Of a DNA stretch of 64,000 nt, positions 26,428 to 36,205 are shown piece by piece. Origin of the DNA: Paracoccaceae bacterium Fryx2 (GTDB lineage: Bacteria > Pseudomonadota > Alphaproteobacteria > Rhodobacterales > Rhodobacteraceae); contig JAVSGI010000003.1 in the NCBI GenBank assembly GCA_032334235.1, positions 186,001-250,000 on the forward strand, given 5' to 3'. Below the pieces are notes generated by a model. That model was not told the origin of the DNA. It made no database searches and was given only the letters and a program-made list of their open reading frames with translations. The position numbers and the translations under genes were made by a program. The first letter of the stretch is position 1. Each line of letters begins with the position of its first letter.

Positions 26428-27969
26428 TTGATGCCGACAGGACGATTGAACATGCGCCGGATACGAGATGTTTTGCGATTGAAGCTTGGGCAAGGCCTGA
26501 GCGAGCGGTCCATTGCCGCTTCCCTCGGTCTGAGCAAGGGGAGCGTCGGAAGCTACACCCAACGGGCGCGTCATGCCGGGCTCACGTGGCCCTTGCCGGA
26601 GGGGATCGATGACGACAGCCTTGAACTTCTTTTGTTTCCAGCCCCGCCCACGGTGCCGGACGCGGAGCGGCTTGTGCCCGACTGGGCGGAGATTGACCGC
26701 GAGTTGCGCCGCCCTGGGGTGACGCGGATGCTGCTCTGGGAAGAATACCGTGCCGCGCACCCCGGGGGTTTTGCCTATACTTGGTTTTGCACGCATTACG
26801 AGGCTTGGAAGGGTCGGGTGCGCCCGACGATGCGCCAGACACATGTGGGCGGCGAGAAGGTGTTCGTTGACTTTGCCGGCGACACCATCGACGTGATCGA
26901 CCCCACGACCGGCGAAGCGCGGGCCATGAAGCTGTTCGTGGCGGCAATGGGGGCATCGAATCACACCTATGCCGAGGCGGTGGCATCGGAGGGGTTGGAA
27001 GATTGGATCCTCGCGCATATCCGGATGTTCGCCTTTCTGGGCGGCGTGCCAAAGGCGGTGGTTCCGGACAATCTGAAGTCCGCCGTGATCAAGGCAGACC
27101 GGTTTGATCCGGGGCTGAACCGGACCTATGCCGAGATGGCGGCGCATTATGGCACCGCCGTTCTGCCCGCCCGGCCGCGCAAACCCCGGGACAAGGCGAA
27201 GGTGGAAGTGGCTGTCCAAGTGGCACAACGCTGGATTCTGGCGCGGCTGCGGAACCACCGGTTCTTCTCATTGGCCGAGTTGAACGTGGCGATCCGGCGG
27301 CTGCTGGACGAGTTGAACATGCGCGTGATGCGCGGCTATGGCGCCAGCCGCGCCGATCTGTTTGCCACTTTGGATCGGCCCAATCTTCAGCCCCTACCGC
27401 CCGAACCTTATGTCTTCGCCCGCTGGAAGCGCGCCCGCGTGGCACCCGACTATCACGTTGAGGTCGACAGCTCATGGTATTCCGTGCCCTTCGCGCTGAT
27501 CAAACAAGAGGTCGATGTTCGCACAAGCGGCCAGACGGTCGAGATATTCCATCGTGGTCAGAGGGTTGCGAGCCACGTGCGCACCCCGGGGCGGCGCAGC
27601 CATGTCACCGTGGCCGACCATATGCCATCGGCCCATCGTCGCTTTGCCGAATGGACCCCGGCCAGAATGCTGGCGCAGGCAACCAAGACCGGCCCCGCCG
27701 TCGCCGCCTTTTGCGAGATGGTGATGGCTGACCGCCCCCATCCTGAACAGGGGTTCCGCACCTGCCTGGGTGTGCTGGCCTTGGTCAAAACCTATGGGCC
27801 GGAGCGCGTTGATGCGGCCTGCCAGCGGGGTGTGACCATCCGGGCCCGCACCGTCACCTCCATTCGTTCGATCCTCAAGACCGGCCTCGATCGCGCCTTC
27901 CTGGAAGGCTCCGAAGAGGTCGCCCCCCTCCAGCACGCCAACATTCGTGGCGGCAGCTATTACCATTGA
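26428..27969 (+). CDS. istA: IS21 transposase IstA (type A, copy 2)
   Basis: 513 residues. It has an N-terminal helix-turn-helix (ERSIAASLGLSKGSVGSYTQ, about 25-44), a DDE core with D148, D214 and E260, and a C-terminal beta-barrel. Complete copy used as reference for the partial copy at the start of the window. Followed 12 bp later by istB. Confidence 0.95.
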   Translation: MMPTGRLNMRRIRDVLRLKLGQGLSERSIAASLGLSKGSVGSYTQRARHAGLTWPLPEGIDDDSLELLLFPAPPTVPDAERLVPDWAEIDRELRRPGVTRMLLWEEYRAAHPGGFAYTWFCTHYEAWKGRVRPTMRQTHVGGEKVFVDFAGDTIDVIDPTTGEARAMKLFVAAMGASNHTYAEAVASEGLEDWILAHIRMFAFLGGVPKAVVPDNLKSAVIKADRFDPGLNRTYAEMAAHYGTAVLPARPRKPRDKAKVEVAVQVAQRWILARLRNHRFFSLAELNVAIRRLLDELNMRVMRGYGASRADLFATLDRPNLQPLPPEPYVFARWKRARVAPDYHVEVDSSWYSVPFALIKQEVDVRTSGQTVEIFHRGQRVASHVRTPGRRSHVTVADHMPSAHRRFAEWTPARMLAQATKTGPAVAAFCEMVMADRPHPEQGFRTCLGVLALVKTYGPERVDAACQRGVTIRARTVTSIRSILKTGLDRAFLEGSEEVAPLQHANIRGGSYYH

Positions 27970-27981
27970 GAAAGGACTAAA

Positions 27982-28743
27982 ATGCTGACCCATCCCACCC
28001 ACGACCGACTGTTGGCGCTCGGCCTGACCGGCATTGCATCGGCGCTCGAAGAACAACGCAGGTCAACCGCCTTCGACGCCCTCTCGTTCGAAGAGCGTCT
28101 CGGCCTGCTGGTCGACCGCGAGGCTGCAGAGCGCGACACCAAGAAACTGGCCTCCCGGCTCAAGTTTGCGGCTCTGCGCCAAGATGCCAGCGTCGAGGAT
28201 CTGGACCTGCGCAGCCCACGTGGTCTTGACCGCAGTGTCATGGCGCATCTTGCCGATGGCGGCTGGATCGCCCGGCACGAGAACCTGCTGATAACCGGGC
28301 CGACCGGTTTGGGCAAAAGCTGGATCGCCTGCGCCCTTGGCCACAAGGCGTGCCGGGATGGGCGGCCCGTCCTCTATCAACGTGCGCCGCGCATGTTCGA
28401 GGCCCTTGCTCTGGCCCGTGGCGATGGCCGCCATGAACGCATCCTCAAAACCATCGCCCGCATGGATGTGCTGATCATTGACGATTGGGGCCTCGCCGTC
28501 CTCACCGCCCCGGAGCGCCGTGACCTGCTGGAAATCCTCGAAGACCGCCACGGCCGCGCTTCCACCATCGTCACAAGCCAACTCCCCGTTGACCAGTGGC
28601 ACGAAGCCATCGGCGACCCAACGCTCGCAGATGCCATCCTCGACCGCCTCGTTCACAACGCACACCGCCTCACCCTCTCAGGTGAAAGCCTGCGCAGGCG
28701 CTCCGCCGTCACAAAAAAGCTTGACCAAATCGTTCAAGCCTGA
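27982..28743 (+). CDS. istB: IS21 helper ATPase IstB (type A, copy 2)
   Basis: 253 residues with Walker A GPTGLGKS (106-113) and Walker B LIIDD (164-168). Same sequence as the other two type A copies. Complete. Confidence 0.95.
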   Translation: MLTHPTHDRLLALGLTGIASALEEQRRSTAFDALSFEERLGLLVDREAAERDTKKLASRLKFAALRQDASVEDLDLRSPRGLDRSVMAHLADGGWIARHENLLITGPTGLGKSWIACALGHKACRDGRPVLYQRAPRMFEALALARGDGRHERILKTIARMDVLIIDDWGLAVLTAPERRDLLEILEDRHGRASTIVTSQLPVDQWHEAIGDPTLADAILDRLVHNAHRLTLSGESLRRRSAVTKKLDQIVQA

Positions 28744-28882
28744 CTCCATGAAAGCGTCGGCCAGCCTGCCCACGATCCCGTGAAATGACTGCCCAGAATG
28801 GCGCGAAACGCGTGCCCACGATCGCGCGAAATCAGCGCCCATTCTCCGCGAAATCCGCAGATAGCAGCAGCAAAGGCCGTCA

Positions 28883-29896
28883 TCAGGTTCGCCGTGCTGA
28901 GCGCAGCACCTGCGGGCGGGTGCAGATCGGCAGCGGGTTCGACTCAATCTCCAAGCGCACCCATTCGTCGCGATCCCGGTCAGGGATCATCCGCGCGTAG
29001 AGTGGCTGGCCCAGCGTGTTGACCGTCTCGAAGGTGTCAGCGGGGGCGTAGTAAATCTCAAACAGCCCGTCGACGCCTTCAGGATAAAAATAGGCCTTGT
29101 CAGTCGGCACGCCAAATCCAAGGCCGCCGCGGTAGCGGTGGAAGCTGATACCGCCAAAGCTGACCGCTTCACCGACGCGGCCCCGCAGATCAGCTGCGGC
29201 CGCCGTGTTCAGATAGGTCTCGCGCACTTCCTTATGGGCGACCAGATCAGCAAAGAAGCCCGAACCGCATTCAGCGCGAAGTTGTACCTGGCCAGCGGCG
29301 AGGCCGCCAAGACTGTCCTCAACACTTTCGATCAGGGCTTGGCAGCGTTTGCGCAGCGCCCCCGAGCCGGGGGTGGCATTGTCGAGGTCAAAATCCACTT
29401 CCGCCGCAGGCGCGATGCCAAACTCGGTGTAGTAGTTGATCACGGTCACACCGTCCTTGGGGTCTTTCACCACCCCTTGAATCCCGTTGAAGAGATGGAA
29501 CTCAAAGGTGGCCTCAGCGTCATTCCTGAGCCGCCCCATCTTGCGCGCCACCTCTGCTTGCACCTGTTGAGTTGCGGTTTCCGAGCCAAAGTCACGGATG
29601 CCCTGGATCTCTGAGGCCCAGAGCACATCCTGCTTTTTAAACTGTCGGCAGACAAAGGCCCGCATGTCGCGCCGCGCGGGAACCTGTTGTTCGTAAGCCG
29701 AGCCGCGCTCCGAGAACGGGATCAACGACAGCGTGCCATTGCGGCTCTCAATCATAATCGTACGCGCCCGCACACCGCGCGCGCCAAACAGGTTTGCCCC
29801 CGAGAGGATCGCAGGTTTGAAGGGGATGTTTTCGAGCGCGCGGGTCAACTCGATGATGCTGAAGGCGTCGCCTTCAAAGATGTCCATGGTGGCCAT
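28883..29896 (-). CDS. Major capsid protein (lambda gpE family)
   Basis: 337 residues starting MATMDIFEGDAFSIIELTRALENIPFKP. The N-terminal FSIIELTRAL segment, the RTIMIESRNGTLSLIP stretch and the C-terminal PLYARMIPDRDRDEWVRLEIESNPLP region are characteristic of the lambda E-type HK97 fold. It forms the icosahedral shell with the gpD-like decoration protein encoded just upstream. It appears intact. Confidence 0.92.
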   Translation of the reverse strand: MATMDIFEGDAFSIIELTRALENIPFKPAILSGANLFGARGVRARTIMIESRNGTLSLIPFSERGSAYEQQVPARRDMRAFVCRQFKKQDVLWASEIQGIRDFGSETATQQVQAEVARKMGRLRNDAEATFEFHLFNGIQGVVKDPKDGVTVINYYTEFGIAPAAEVDFDLDNATPGSGALRKRCQALIESVEDSLGGLAAGQVQLRAECGSGFFADLVAHKEVRETYLNTAAAADLRGRVGEAVSFGGISFHRYRGGLGFGVPTDKAYFYPEGVDGLFEIYYAPADTFETVNTLGQPLYARMIPDRDRDEWVRLEIESNPLPICTRPQVLRSARRT

Positions 29897-29943
29897 GAGC
29901 CGACCTCCTATTCAGGTGGGGATGATGGGTCTGCGCCGATCGC

Positions 29944-30315
29944 TCAGCGCAAAATGATGCCAAGGGCTGCCAATGCCGTGATGGCAGCGTTGATCTGCGC
30001 CTCAGTGGCGCCCTCGGGCAGGATGATCTCAGCGCGGTTCACGATGGCAGGGCCGCGCAAGATCACCACGCTGGCCGTGTCGGCGTCCGTTGCATCGATC
30101 GCAGCCCAGAGAATGCCAGCCGCGTTTTGGCTGCCATTTGTAGCTGCGGGTGCGAGGCCGGTGTATTTACCACCCGTGGTGATTTTGCCGAGCACTGTGC
30201 CGGGAGCAAGTTTGCCCGCGCCAGAGGCGATGGTGGTGGTTTCACGGGTATAATCGCGCAGCACTTCCCAAACGAGGAAGCCGCCCGAGTGTGGGCCTTC
30301 GGTGAGCGTGGTCAT
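29944..30315 (-). CDS. Head decoration protein (lambda gpD-like)
   Basis: 123 residues with the family layout: an N-terminal disordered arm (TLTEGPHSGGFLVWE), then a small beta domain (APGTVLGKITTGGKYTG; IVNRAEIILPEGAT). Decoration trimers stabilise the expanded capsid. Located between the protease and major capsid genes, as in lambda. Confidence 0.88.
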   Translation of the reverse strand: MTTLTEGPHSGGFLVWEVLRDYTRETTTIASGAGKLAPGTVLGKITTGGKYTGLAPAATNGSQNAAGILWAAIDATDADTASVVILRGPAIVNRAEIILPEGATEAQINAAITALAALGIILR

Positions 30316-30321
30316 GCAAAT

Positions 30322-31458
30322 TTATCCTTTCAACTTGAAGGTGCGGGCGATCACATCGCCCCAAGGATGGGTGGAACTTGCCAAGCCCGGTTGGGCATGG
30401 GCGCTGCTGATATCAGGATCGGTATCTGCCTTGGCGGCCAGAAGGGCTGCGCGAATGCAATCAAGACCTCTGTCCTCTTCCAAGAACCGTCCCGCCATTT
30501 GCGGCTGACCGGCGAGGCGGCACAGATCAATCACAGAGCGCGCATGCGCGATGGCCTCTGCGCGGATGGCGCTGGCGTCGGCAGCAGTGTTGGCAACTCC
30601 AACAGTGCTTCGTCCCTCAGAGGGGGGAGCTGGTTCTGGACCCAGATCAAAAGTCTTGTCAGCCGCAAGAGTTTCTGGATCCGGCGCGGGTTCCGCGTCT
30701 GGACCTGCTTCAAGGTCAGCCTCGGCAGCTTCGACGCTCTTATTGGGGTCCGTAACGGTGGAACCGGACTCACGCGACAGCGGATCGCTGATCTGAATAC
30801 CGTCGTGACTATCAACAGTTTCACCCACCCCAATCTCTGCCGCCTCGACGGCCTCGACAAGCACTGGCGGTGCATTACGGAAGCGCCCGATGTCGAAGCT
30901 GGCGGCAATACGGACTGGCTCTGCCATCCGCGTGGCCAGCCCCAGATCCAATGCGTCCTGCGCATCGAACCATGTCTCTGCAGCCATCAGGGCTGCAATC
31001 TCCGTCTCAGGCTTGCCAGATTTGCCGGCATAACCCCGGGTCATGCTCCCCGCAATCTTGTCCAGCGTGTCAGCCATCCCTCGCATCTCAGTGGCTGTGC
31101 CCATGACAAGGCCGGAGGGATCATGGATCATCATGAAAGCATTCTCCGGCATGACGATCTCGTCACCGGCCATTGCAATGTAGCTGGCAGCCGAAGCCGC
31201 AATCCCGTCGATCCAGACGGTGATCTCGCCGGCATGACGCTTCAGCGCATTGTAGATCGCCACCGCGTCGAAGACTGAACCGCCCGGGCTGTTGATCCGC
31301 AAGGCCAGAGGCGTGGTATCCGGCAGCGCGCCCAGCTCCGCCAAAAACCCCTTGGCCGAGACGCCATAGGCTCCGATTTCGTCGTAGATCAGCACCTCCG
31401 CGCCCATCGCTTGGGCTTGGGTTTGGGCTTGGGCCCGGATCGTGTACCAGCTGTTCAT
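30322..31458 (-). CDS. ClpP-like prohead protease
   Basis: 378 residues from the ATG at 31458, chosen because AGGAG lies eight bases upstream and the longer frame adds low-complexity sequence. The ClpP fold signatures are INSPGGSVFDA (56-66), catalytic serine in GIAASAAS (S89) and histidine in MIHDPSG (H112). The C-terminal third is acidic and probably acts as the scaffold. It matures the prohead. Located between portal and decoration genes. Confidence 0.88.
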   Translation of the reverse strand: MNSWYTIRAQAQTQAQAMGAEVLIYDEIGAYGVSAKGFLAELGALPDTTPLALRINSPGGSVFDAVAIYNALKRHAGEITVWIDGIAASAASYIAMAGDEIVMPENAFMMIHDPSGLVMGTATEMRGMADTLDKIAGSMTRGYAGKSGKPETEIAALMAAETWFDAQDALDLGLATRMAEPVRIAASFDIGRFRNAPPVLVEAVEAAEIGVGETVDSHDGIQISDPLSRESGSTVTDPNKSVEAAEADLEAGPDAEPAPDPETLAADKTFDLGPEPAPPSEGRSTVGVANTAADASAIRAEAIAHARSVIDLCRLAGQPQMAGRFLEEDRGLDCIRAALLAAKADTDPDISSAHAQPGLASSTHPWGDVIARTFKLKG

Positions 31459-31462
31459 GATG

Positions 31463-33010
31463 TTACTCCTGTTGTGTGGCGGGATCGGACGCCGTTGCGC
31501 CATCGTCCCCGTCATTGCCGCTGTCATCACCATTGCCATTGCCCGGGTCAGGACGGGTGGCGGGCGTGGCCCGCGCGCCCTGCGTCTCGCCAGGGCTGGT
31601 GCGGTACTGCAGGCCCAGTGCTTTCACGCGCGCCGCGTCGGCTGCGTTTTCGCGGTCGATTTCCTCGACGTCGTAGCCCGTCGCCTCAACAACCTTGCGG
31701 CGTGAGACAATCCCGGCCTCCATCGCCAGAACCTGCGCCTGGATGTCCTTCAGCGGATCGACCCAATCCCAGCGTGGCGGGATCCAGTTCACGGCGCGGT
31801 ACCGCGCAGGCGCGCCCGCAAAGCCTGGCAAGTCCAAGGCGCCCGACAGCACCGCCGTTTCCAACCAGCGTGCCCAAACCCTGCGGCAAAGCTGATGCGC
31901 GACAACACCGTGCTGCAGCTGTTCAACCCTTCGGCGGAATTCGACCAACTCTGCGCGCAGGCTGGAATAGTTCGCTTGGCGCACGTCACCCGTGACCAGA
32001 TGGTAGGGCAGACCGAGCGAGGCTGAGACCGACAGCAGTGTCCGGTATTGAAACGCCTCGTAGCCGCCACCGACATCGGCGGGGCTGGAGAATTTGACGT
32101 CTTCGCCCGGAAGCAGCACCTGCAGCGTACCGGGTTCCAGACTGACGGTGGCACCACTGTCATCGGTCGCCTCAATCTCACCCATAAGCTGCTCTTCTGG
32201 TGCTGTCTTGGTGATGAAACCTGCAAACATCGCAGCCGTTTTCTTGCGATCCAGTTCGGCGTCATCATATTGGTCGAGCAAAAACAGCCGCACCATGGCA
32301 GGCGCCATATGCGGCAACCCCCGGATTTGCCCCGCGTCAATGGGGCGGTAGATGTGCAGAACATCCTCGGCTGGCACCCGGGTCGTCAGCGGCACTGGCA
32401 TGGTCTGGTCCGTGCTGTCGCCGGGGTGACGGCGCCGGAAGTGATACGCCACACGCCGTCCGATCAGGTCAAACTCAATCCCGCAACGGATTGGGTTGCC
32501 GTTGGCGGCGGTCTCTGTCTTCTCGAAGGGAAGCATCTCAGACTGCAATAGCTGCAGCTGGATCGGCACCAACAGGCCATCCTCGGACCGGCGCGGGCGC
32601 ATCCGCACAAAGCATTCGCCAGCAACGAACATCTCGCGCGCCACCATCGCTTGCAACCCGTAGAAGTCGGTCAGACCGTCAGCATCCGCCTCATCGGTCC
32701 AGGCAAGCCAGAGCCGCTGCACCTGATCACGCAAGGCCGGATCATCAATCAGCGACGACGGCTTGATCCCGTCGCCCACCAGGTTCGATGCAAAAGCCTC
32801 GCAGGCATTTGCCGCATAGCCATTGGTCACCACCAACTCGCGCGACCGCGCCAGCAGACGCGAGCCGCCCGAGGCGACCAGCGAGTTGATATTCTCCAAG
32901 GGCGGTTGCCAGCCCCGCAAGCGTCGCTGCGACATTGCCCCTTCCAGTCTCGCTCGCAAGTCTTTTGGACCGCCAGTTCCCCGGCGGCGAAAGCCATCAA
33001 ACCAGCCCAT
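31463..33010 (-). CDS. Phage portal protein (lambda family)
   Basis: 515 residues beginning MGWFDGFRRRGTGGPKDLRARLEG. Family stretches are SRELVVTNGYAANACEAFASNLVG, DFYGLQAMVAREMFVAGE and VLHIYRPIDAGQIRGLPHMAP. Portal dodecamers form the DNA gate and head-tail vertex. Three bases separate it from the gpW-like gene upstream. The C-terminus is Asp/Asn-rich and probably disordered. No damage visible. Confidence 0.92.
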   Translation of the reverse strand: MGWFDGFRRRGTGGPKDLRARLEGAMSQRRLRGWQPPLENINSLVASGGSRLLARSRELVVTNGYAANACEAFASNLVGDGIKPSSLIDDPALRDQVQRLWLAWTDEADADGLTDFYGLQAMVAREMFVAGECFVRMRPRRSEDGLLVPIQLQLLQSEMLPFEKTETAANGNPIRCGIEFDLIGRRVAYHFRRRHPGDSTDQTMPVPLTTRVPAEDVLHIYRPIDAGQIRGLPHMAPAMVRLFLLDQYDDAELDRKKTAAMFAGFITKTAPEEQLMGEIEATDDSGATVSLEPGTLQVLLPGEDVKFSSPADVGGGYEAFQYRTLLSVSASLGLPYHLVTGDVRQANYSSLRAELVEFRRRVEQLQHGVVAHQLCRRVWARWLETAVLSGALDLPGFAGAPARYRAVNWIPPRWDWVDPLKDIQAQVLAMEAGIVSRRKVVEATGYDVEEIDRENAADAARVKALGLQYRTSPGETQGARATPATRPDPGNGNGDDSGNDGDDGATASDPATQQE

Positions 33011-33013
33011 GCG

Positions 33014-33229
33014 TTACAGCCCTTTGCTGGTGATCACGCGCACTTGGCGGATAATCTTGCGCCCCTCGGCCGCTGCGATCTCGCGGTCCAGCACCTCGAT
33101 GGCCCGGTCGATTTCGGCGATGCTGCGGTAATCCACGGTCTTGCCGTCGTAACTGACCCGCGCCACGCCTGAGGAACGCTGCGCCGAGAGGGCGTCACGG
33201 CGGGTTTTAAGGTCGGTAATTGTCGTCAT
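33014..33229 (-). CDS. gpW-like head-tail joining protein
   Basis: 71 residues, starting MTTITDLKTRRDALSAQRSSGVARVSYDGKTVDYRS. Size, the YDGKTVDYRSIAEIDRAIEVLDREI helix and its position just before the portal fit lambda gpW, which completes the head vertex. Confidence 0.82.
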   Translation of the reverse strand: MTTITDLKTRRDALSAQRSSGVARVSYDGKTVDYRSIAEIDRAIEVLDREIAAAEGRKIIRQVRVITSKGL

Positions 33230-33294
33230 ATGAATTGACCCTTGGGTGAAAAGTGTTTCAGTTGATGGGCCTGCCCTCCATTGAAAGCAAACCC

Positions 33295-34188
33295 ATGACC
33301 CCCTCCGAAATCATGCGCGACCTCGCGCGGGACGACATTTTCCCAAAGGCCGCGATGGCCGCTGCAGGCGAGCAACGCGAAGCAATAACGCCGATCTTCC
33401 TCGAACTGGTTGCGCGGCTCGGACGCCAACACGTGTCCGCCATGCGCGGCGCTGATCTGATGGCACTAATCCCGGTCTTCTATCTGCTAGGCGAATGGCG
33501 GGTCACGCATGCCTATCGCCCTTTGCTTCACATGCTGCGCCGCCCGACAAAAACCATCGATCACACCCTGGGCGATGCGGTGACGGAAGTCAGTTTTCGC
33601 GTCATCGCGGGCACCTTCGATGGCGATCTGCAGCCCTTGTTCGAGGCAATTCTTGATCTGCAAGCCGACGATTTCGCGCGCAGCTCCCTGATGAGCGCCC
33701 TTGTCCTGATCGCACACATCCATCCTGATCAGCGCCCCGCGATCGAGGATTTCAACCGGACCTTCCGGACGCGCCACCCCAAGGCATCGACTGATGTGCT
33801 GATGGGGTGGACCGAAACCATTGCCGATCTTGGTCTTGATGACATGACTGAAGCAGTTCGTGAACTTTTCGACAAAGGCCTGATCCCCAAGGATTACTGC
33901 GACTTCTCGCATTTTCTGGAAGATTTGCAGGCGACGCGTGATGCGAACGGTGCACCAGGCAACCCCCGTTATGGCGAGGGACTGATCACCGATTCCATCG
34001 CTGAACTGTCGAAATGGCACTGCTACACAGATGCATTCTTCGAGCAGCAAAAGGTGCGCAAGGTCAGTAACGACCTGCGCGTGGCTCCTTGGACCGAGTT
34101 CTTAAAGAACCCTGCACCTTCCGTTGGCCGCAACGACCCATGTCTCTGCGGCAGCGGCAAGAAGTTCAAGAAATGCTGTCTGCAATGA
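33295..34188 (+). CDS. DUF1186 / SEC-C motif protein, plus-strand insert in late operon
   Basis: 297 residues from the ATG at 33295 (33253 would add 14). An alpha-helical, HEAT-like DUF1186 region ([15 protein letters not shown]...[12 protein letters not shown]) is followed by a C-terminal SEC-C zinc motif, [18 protein letters not shown], with the usual three cysteines and final CC. SEC-C proteins occur in SecA and in many toxin/defence-associated proteins; the function here is unknown. It is transcribed against the terminase-portal operon, which suggests a lysogenic conversion (moron) gene. Confidence 0.8.
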   Translation: MTPSEIMRDLARDDIFPKAAMAAAGEQREAITPIFLELVARLGRQHVSAMRGADLMALIPVFYLLGEWRVTHAYRPLLHMLRRPTKTIDHTLGDAVTEVSFRVIAGTFDGDLQPLFEAILDLQADDFARSSLMSALVLIAHIHPDQRPAIEDFNRTFRTRHPKASTDVLMGWTETIADLGLDDMTEAVRELFDKGLIPKDYCDFSHFLEDLQATRDANGAPGNPRYGEGLITDSIAELSKWHCYTDAFFEQQKVRKVSNDLRVAPWTEFLKNPAPSVGRNDPCLCGSGKKFKKCCLQ

Positions 34189-34210
34189 AGCAGCATCAGA
34201 CTCGGGTCGA

Positions 34211-36205
34211 TCACCGCATGTAATTCGACGTCACGGTCCTGCGCCGCGCCGGACTGCGCACCGCACGGATGGATCCTGCTGCGGCTTTGTCTTGTGAAGC
34301 ATCATCCTTGTCGTCCCCTACCACCTGCGCCTCCAGATCCACCCAGCGCGCCTCTGGCCAGCGATCCGCTCCGATAATCCAGGCAGCCGCGCGGGCGTAG
34401 ACCCGGCAATCCAGCGCCTCGTTGCGCTCGCGCAGCTTTTGCCATTCAAGCCGGGCAAAGCCGCGTTTGGTGCGCACCGTGACCAGTTCCTCGGCCACCA
34501 ACTGCTTGAGCCATTCGCTGTCCACCCAATCGGGCAGATGCACCGTGCCGGGCGGGAACGTTACGCCCTCGGCCAATTCTTCCTTAGTCGGGCGCGGCAG
34601 ACCGAGATGGCGGTAGGTTTCCGCCTTGAAGGTGGACACCGCCACGGTCCAAAGCCGAGCACCCCGGCGCAGGCGTTTGCCCGCGTCGGTCACATCGACA
34701 TAAGTCGGGCCCGACACCGGGCTAGAACGGTTGAACCCTTCGACGCCTTTGACCGGTGCGACCTGCGCCACCCCTTGCCGCCGCGACCAGGAATAGACGG
34801 CTGGAGCCTCATAGCCGGTGTCGATGGCGAGCTTGGCCAGCCGGAGCTGCGCGCCGTTTTGATGGATCCACGTCCGGTCAAGAAGCTTTGTCAGCTCGGC
34901 CCACGCGCCCTGATGGTCGGGACCACCCTCGATCACGATGTGGTCGACCAGCCAGCTTGTGCCGCCCCGGCCCCAGGCCCAGACGTCAACCTCGATCCGG
35001 TCTTTCTGCACATCGGCCCCGGCGGTCAGGAACAGCCCGCCCGCAGGCACGATGCCCGGCTTCCATGTTTCACGGCGATCATAGAGCCGCGACCAGTCCG
35101 GCGCTTCGCCGGTTTCCACCCATGTTTCGCCAAGGATCGTGTTCTTGAAGGCCCGGATCGCCTCGTCTGAGCCTTGTGCTGCCTCCCATGCCCGCACGAT
35201 CCGCTCCCAGCTCAGCCAGCCGATCGGCGAATACAGCGCCGAGAGATGATAGCCGACGGTGCCGGGATCGGCGGCGACAGCAGTTGCCCGCCATTCGCCC
35301 GCTTCCAACAGTGCCGTCTTGTGATGTTCGGCGATGGCGCGGTCGCAGCCCTCGCAATGGTATGCCGCCGCCTCGGGTCGCCCCTTTTCCCAGCGCAGCC
35401 GCTCGAACGTCAGCCACTGGAACTGGCTGCAATGCGGGCACGGCACAAAAAACCGGCGCTGATCACTGGTCTTATATTCCCGTTCGATCCGGCTCAGCCC
35501 CCGGATCGTCGGGGTCGAGACCAAGAAGATCTTGCGCCGGTGTGCGAAGGTCAGTGACCGCGCCTCGGCCAGACTGACCGGGTCGCCTTCCTCGTCGGCC
35601 GAGGCGGGATAGGCGTCGACCTCGTCCAGAAAGATGTAGCGCGCCGGGGTGGACCGCAGGCCGACCGCCGAGTTCGCCCCGGTCATGATCAGGATGCCGC
35701 CCGCGAATTCCTTCGACAGCATCGTGTTGCCTGCATCACGCGAGCGCGCTGGTTTGACCCGTTCGCGCAGCTCCGGGCTTTCCTCGATCAGCGGATCTAT
35801 CCGTTGGCGCGAGTTGCGCTTGGCCAGTTCCACAGTTGGCTGCACCGCAAGCATCGGCCCCGGTGCCTGGTGGATGGCAAACCCGATCCAGTTGTTCCCG
35901 GCTTCAGTCGCGCCGACCTGTGCGGCCTTCATGAACACGATCCGCTGGACAGCGGAACTCGGCGACAGCGCATCCATGATCTCACGCATATACGGCGTGC
36001 GCGATGTGCGATAGCGCCCCGGCTCGGCGCTGGCACGCGACCCCAGCATCCGGTGCGCATCGGCCCATTGCGACACCGTCAGATCAGCATCGGGCTGGAG
36101 GCCCCGGCCCCAGCTGCGCAGCAGTTGATCAGAACCATCAAATCTATCGTTCTCAGCGAAGGTCGATGCGGACCTCGGCGAGGCTTTCGAGTTGGGCACG
36201 GACAT
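34211..36205 (-). CDS. Terminase large subunit (GpA family)
   Basis: 664 residues. ATPase motor: KAAQVGATE (93-101, Walker A type of the GpA family) and Walker B FLDEVD (192-197). A zinc-ribbon-like CPHCSQFQ...CEGC pair follows, then the nuclease domain with ADVQKDRIEVDVWAWG and a later LAIDTGYEA acidic motif. It packages DNA into proheads. It overlaps the small subunit gene by 53 bp. GpA-type terminases usually make cos ends. No damage visible. Confidence 0.92.
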   Translation of the reverse strand: MSVPNSKASPRSASTFAENDRFDGSDQLLRSWGRGLQPDADLTVSQWADAHRMLGSRASAEPGRYRTSRTPYMREIMDALSPSSAVQRIVFMKAAQVGATEAGNNWIGFAIHQAPGPMLAVQPTVELAKRNSRQRIDPLIEESPELRERVKPARSRDAGNTMLSKEFAGGILIMTGANSAVGLRSTPARYIFLDEVDAYPASADEEGDPVSLAEARSLTFAHRRKIFLVSTPTIRGLSRIEREYKTSDQRRFFVPCPHCSQFQWLTFERLRWEKGRPEAAAYHCEGCDRAIAEHHKTALLEAGEWRATAVAADPGTVGYHLSALYSPIGWLSWERIVRAWEAAQGSDEAIRAFKNTILGETWVETGEAPDWSRLYDRRETWKPGIVPAGGLFLTAGADVQKDRIEVDVWAWGRGGTSWLVDHIVIEGGPDHQGAWAELTKLLDRTWIHQNGAQLRLAKLAIDTGYEAPAVYSWSRRQGVAQVAPVKGVEGFNRSSPVSGPTYVDVTDAGKRLRRGARLWTVAVSTFKAETYRHLGLPRPTKEELAEGVTFPPGTVHLPDWVDSEWLKQLVAEELVTVRTKRGFARLEWQKLRERNEALDCRVYARAAAWIIGADRWPEARWVDLEAQVVGDDKDDASQDKAAAGSIRAVRSPARRRTVTSNYMR

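Larger units (their letters stand above)
26282..28859 (+). mobile_element. IS21-family element, type A, copy 2
   Basis: Complete 2578-bp element. The left end is TGCGTGTTTCGC and the right end GCGAAATCCGCA, with further ...GGGCA/TGATTTCGCG... repeats inside both ends. It is flanked by a 7-bp duplication GATAGCA (26275-26281, 28860-28866). Both genes are intact. Confidence 0.95.
25987..28883 (-). pseudogene. Phage head-tail adaptor protein, split by IS21-A
   Basis: The ATG at 28883 overlaps the capsid stop by one base. The gene runs to 28860, is broken by IS21-A (26282-28859), and resumes 26281-25987. Taking out one copy of the 7-bp duplication GATAGCA gives an exact 103-codon frame, MTAFAAAIGALFADPNMSVE... 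to ...LIWTLELSPA. Size, position and the FLIQGEPRRDREKLIWTLEL ending fit small head-tail connector proteins of lambda-type phages. Loss of this protein alone should block assembly of infectious particles. Confidence 0.85.
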
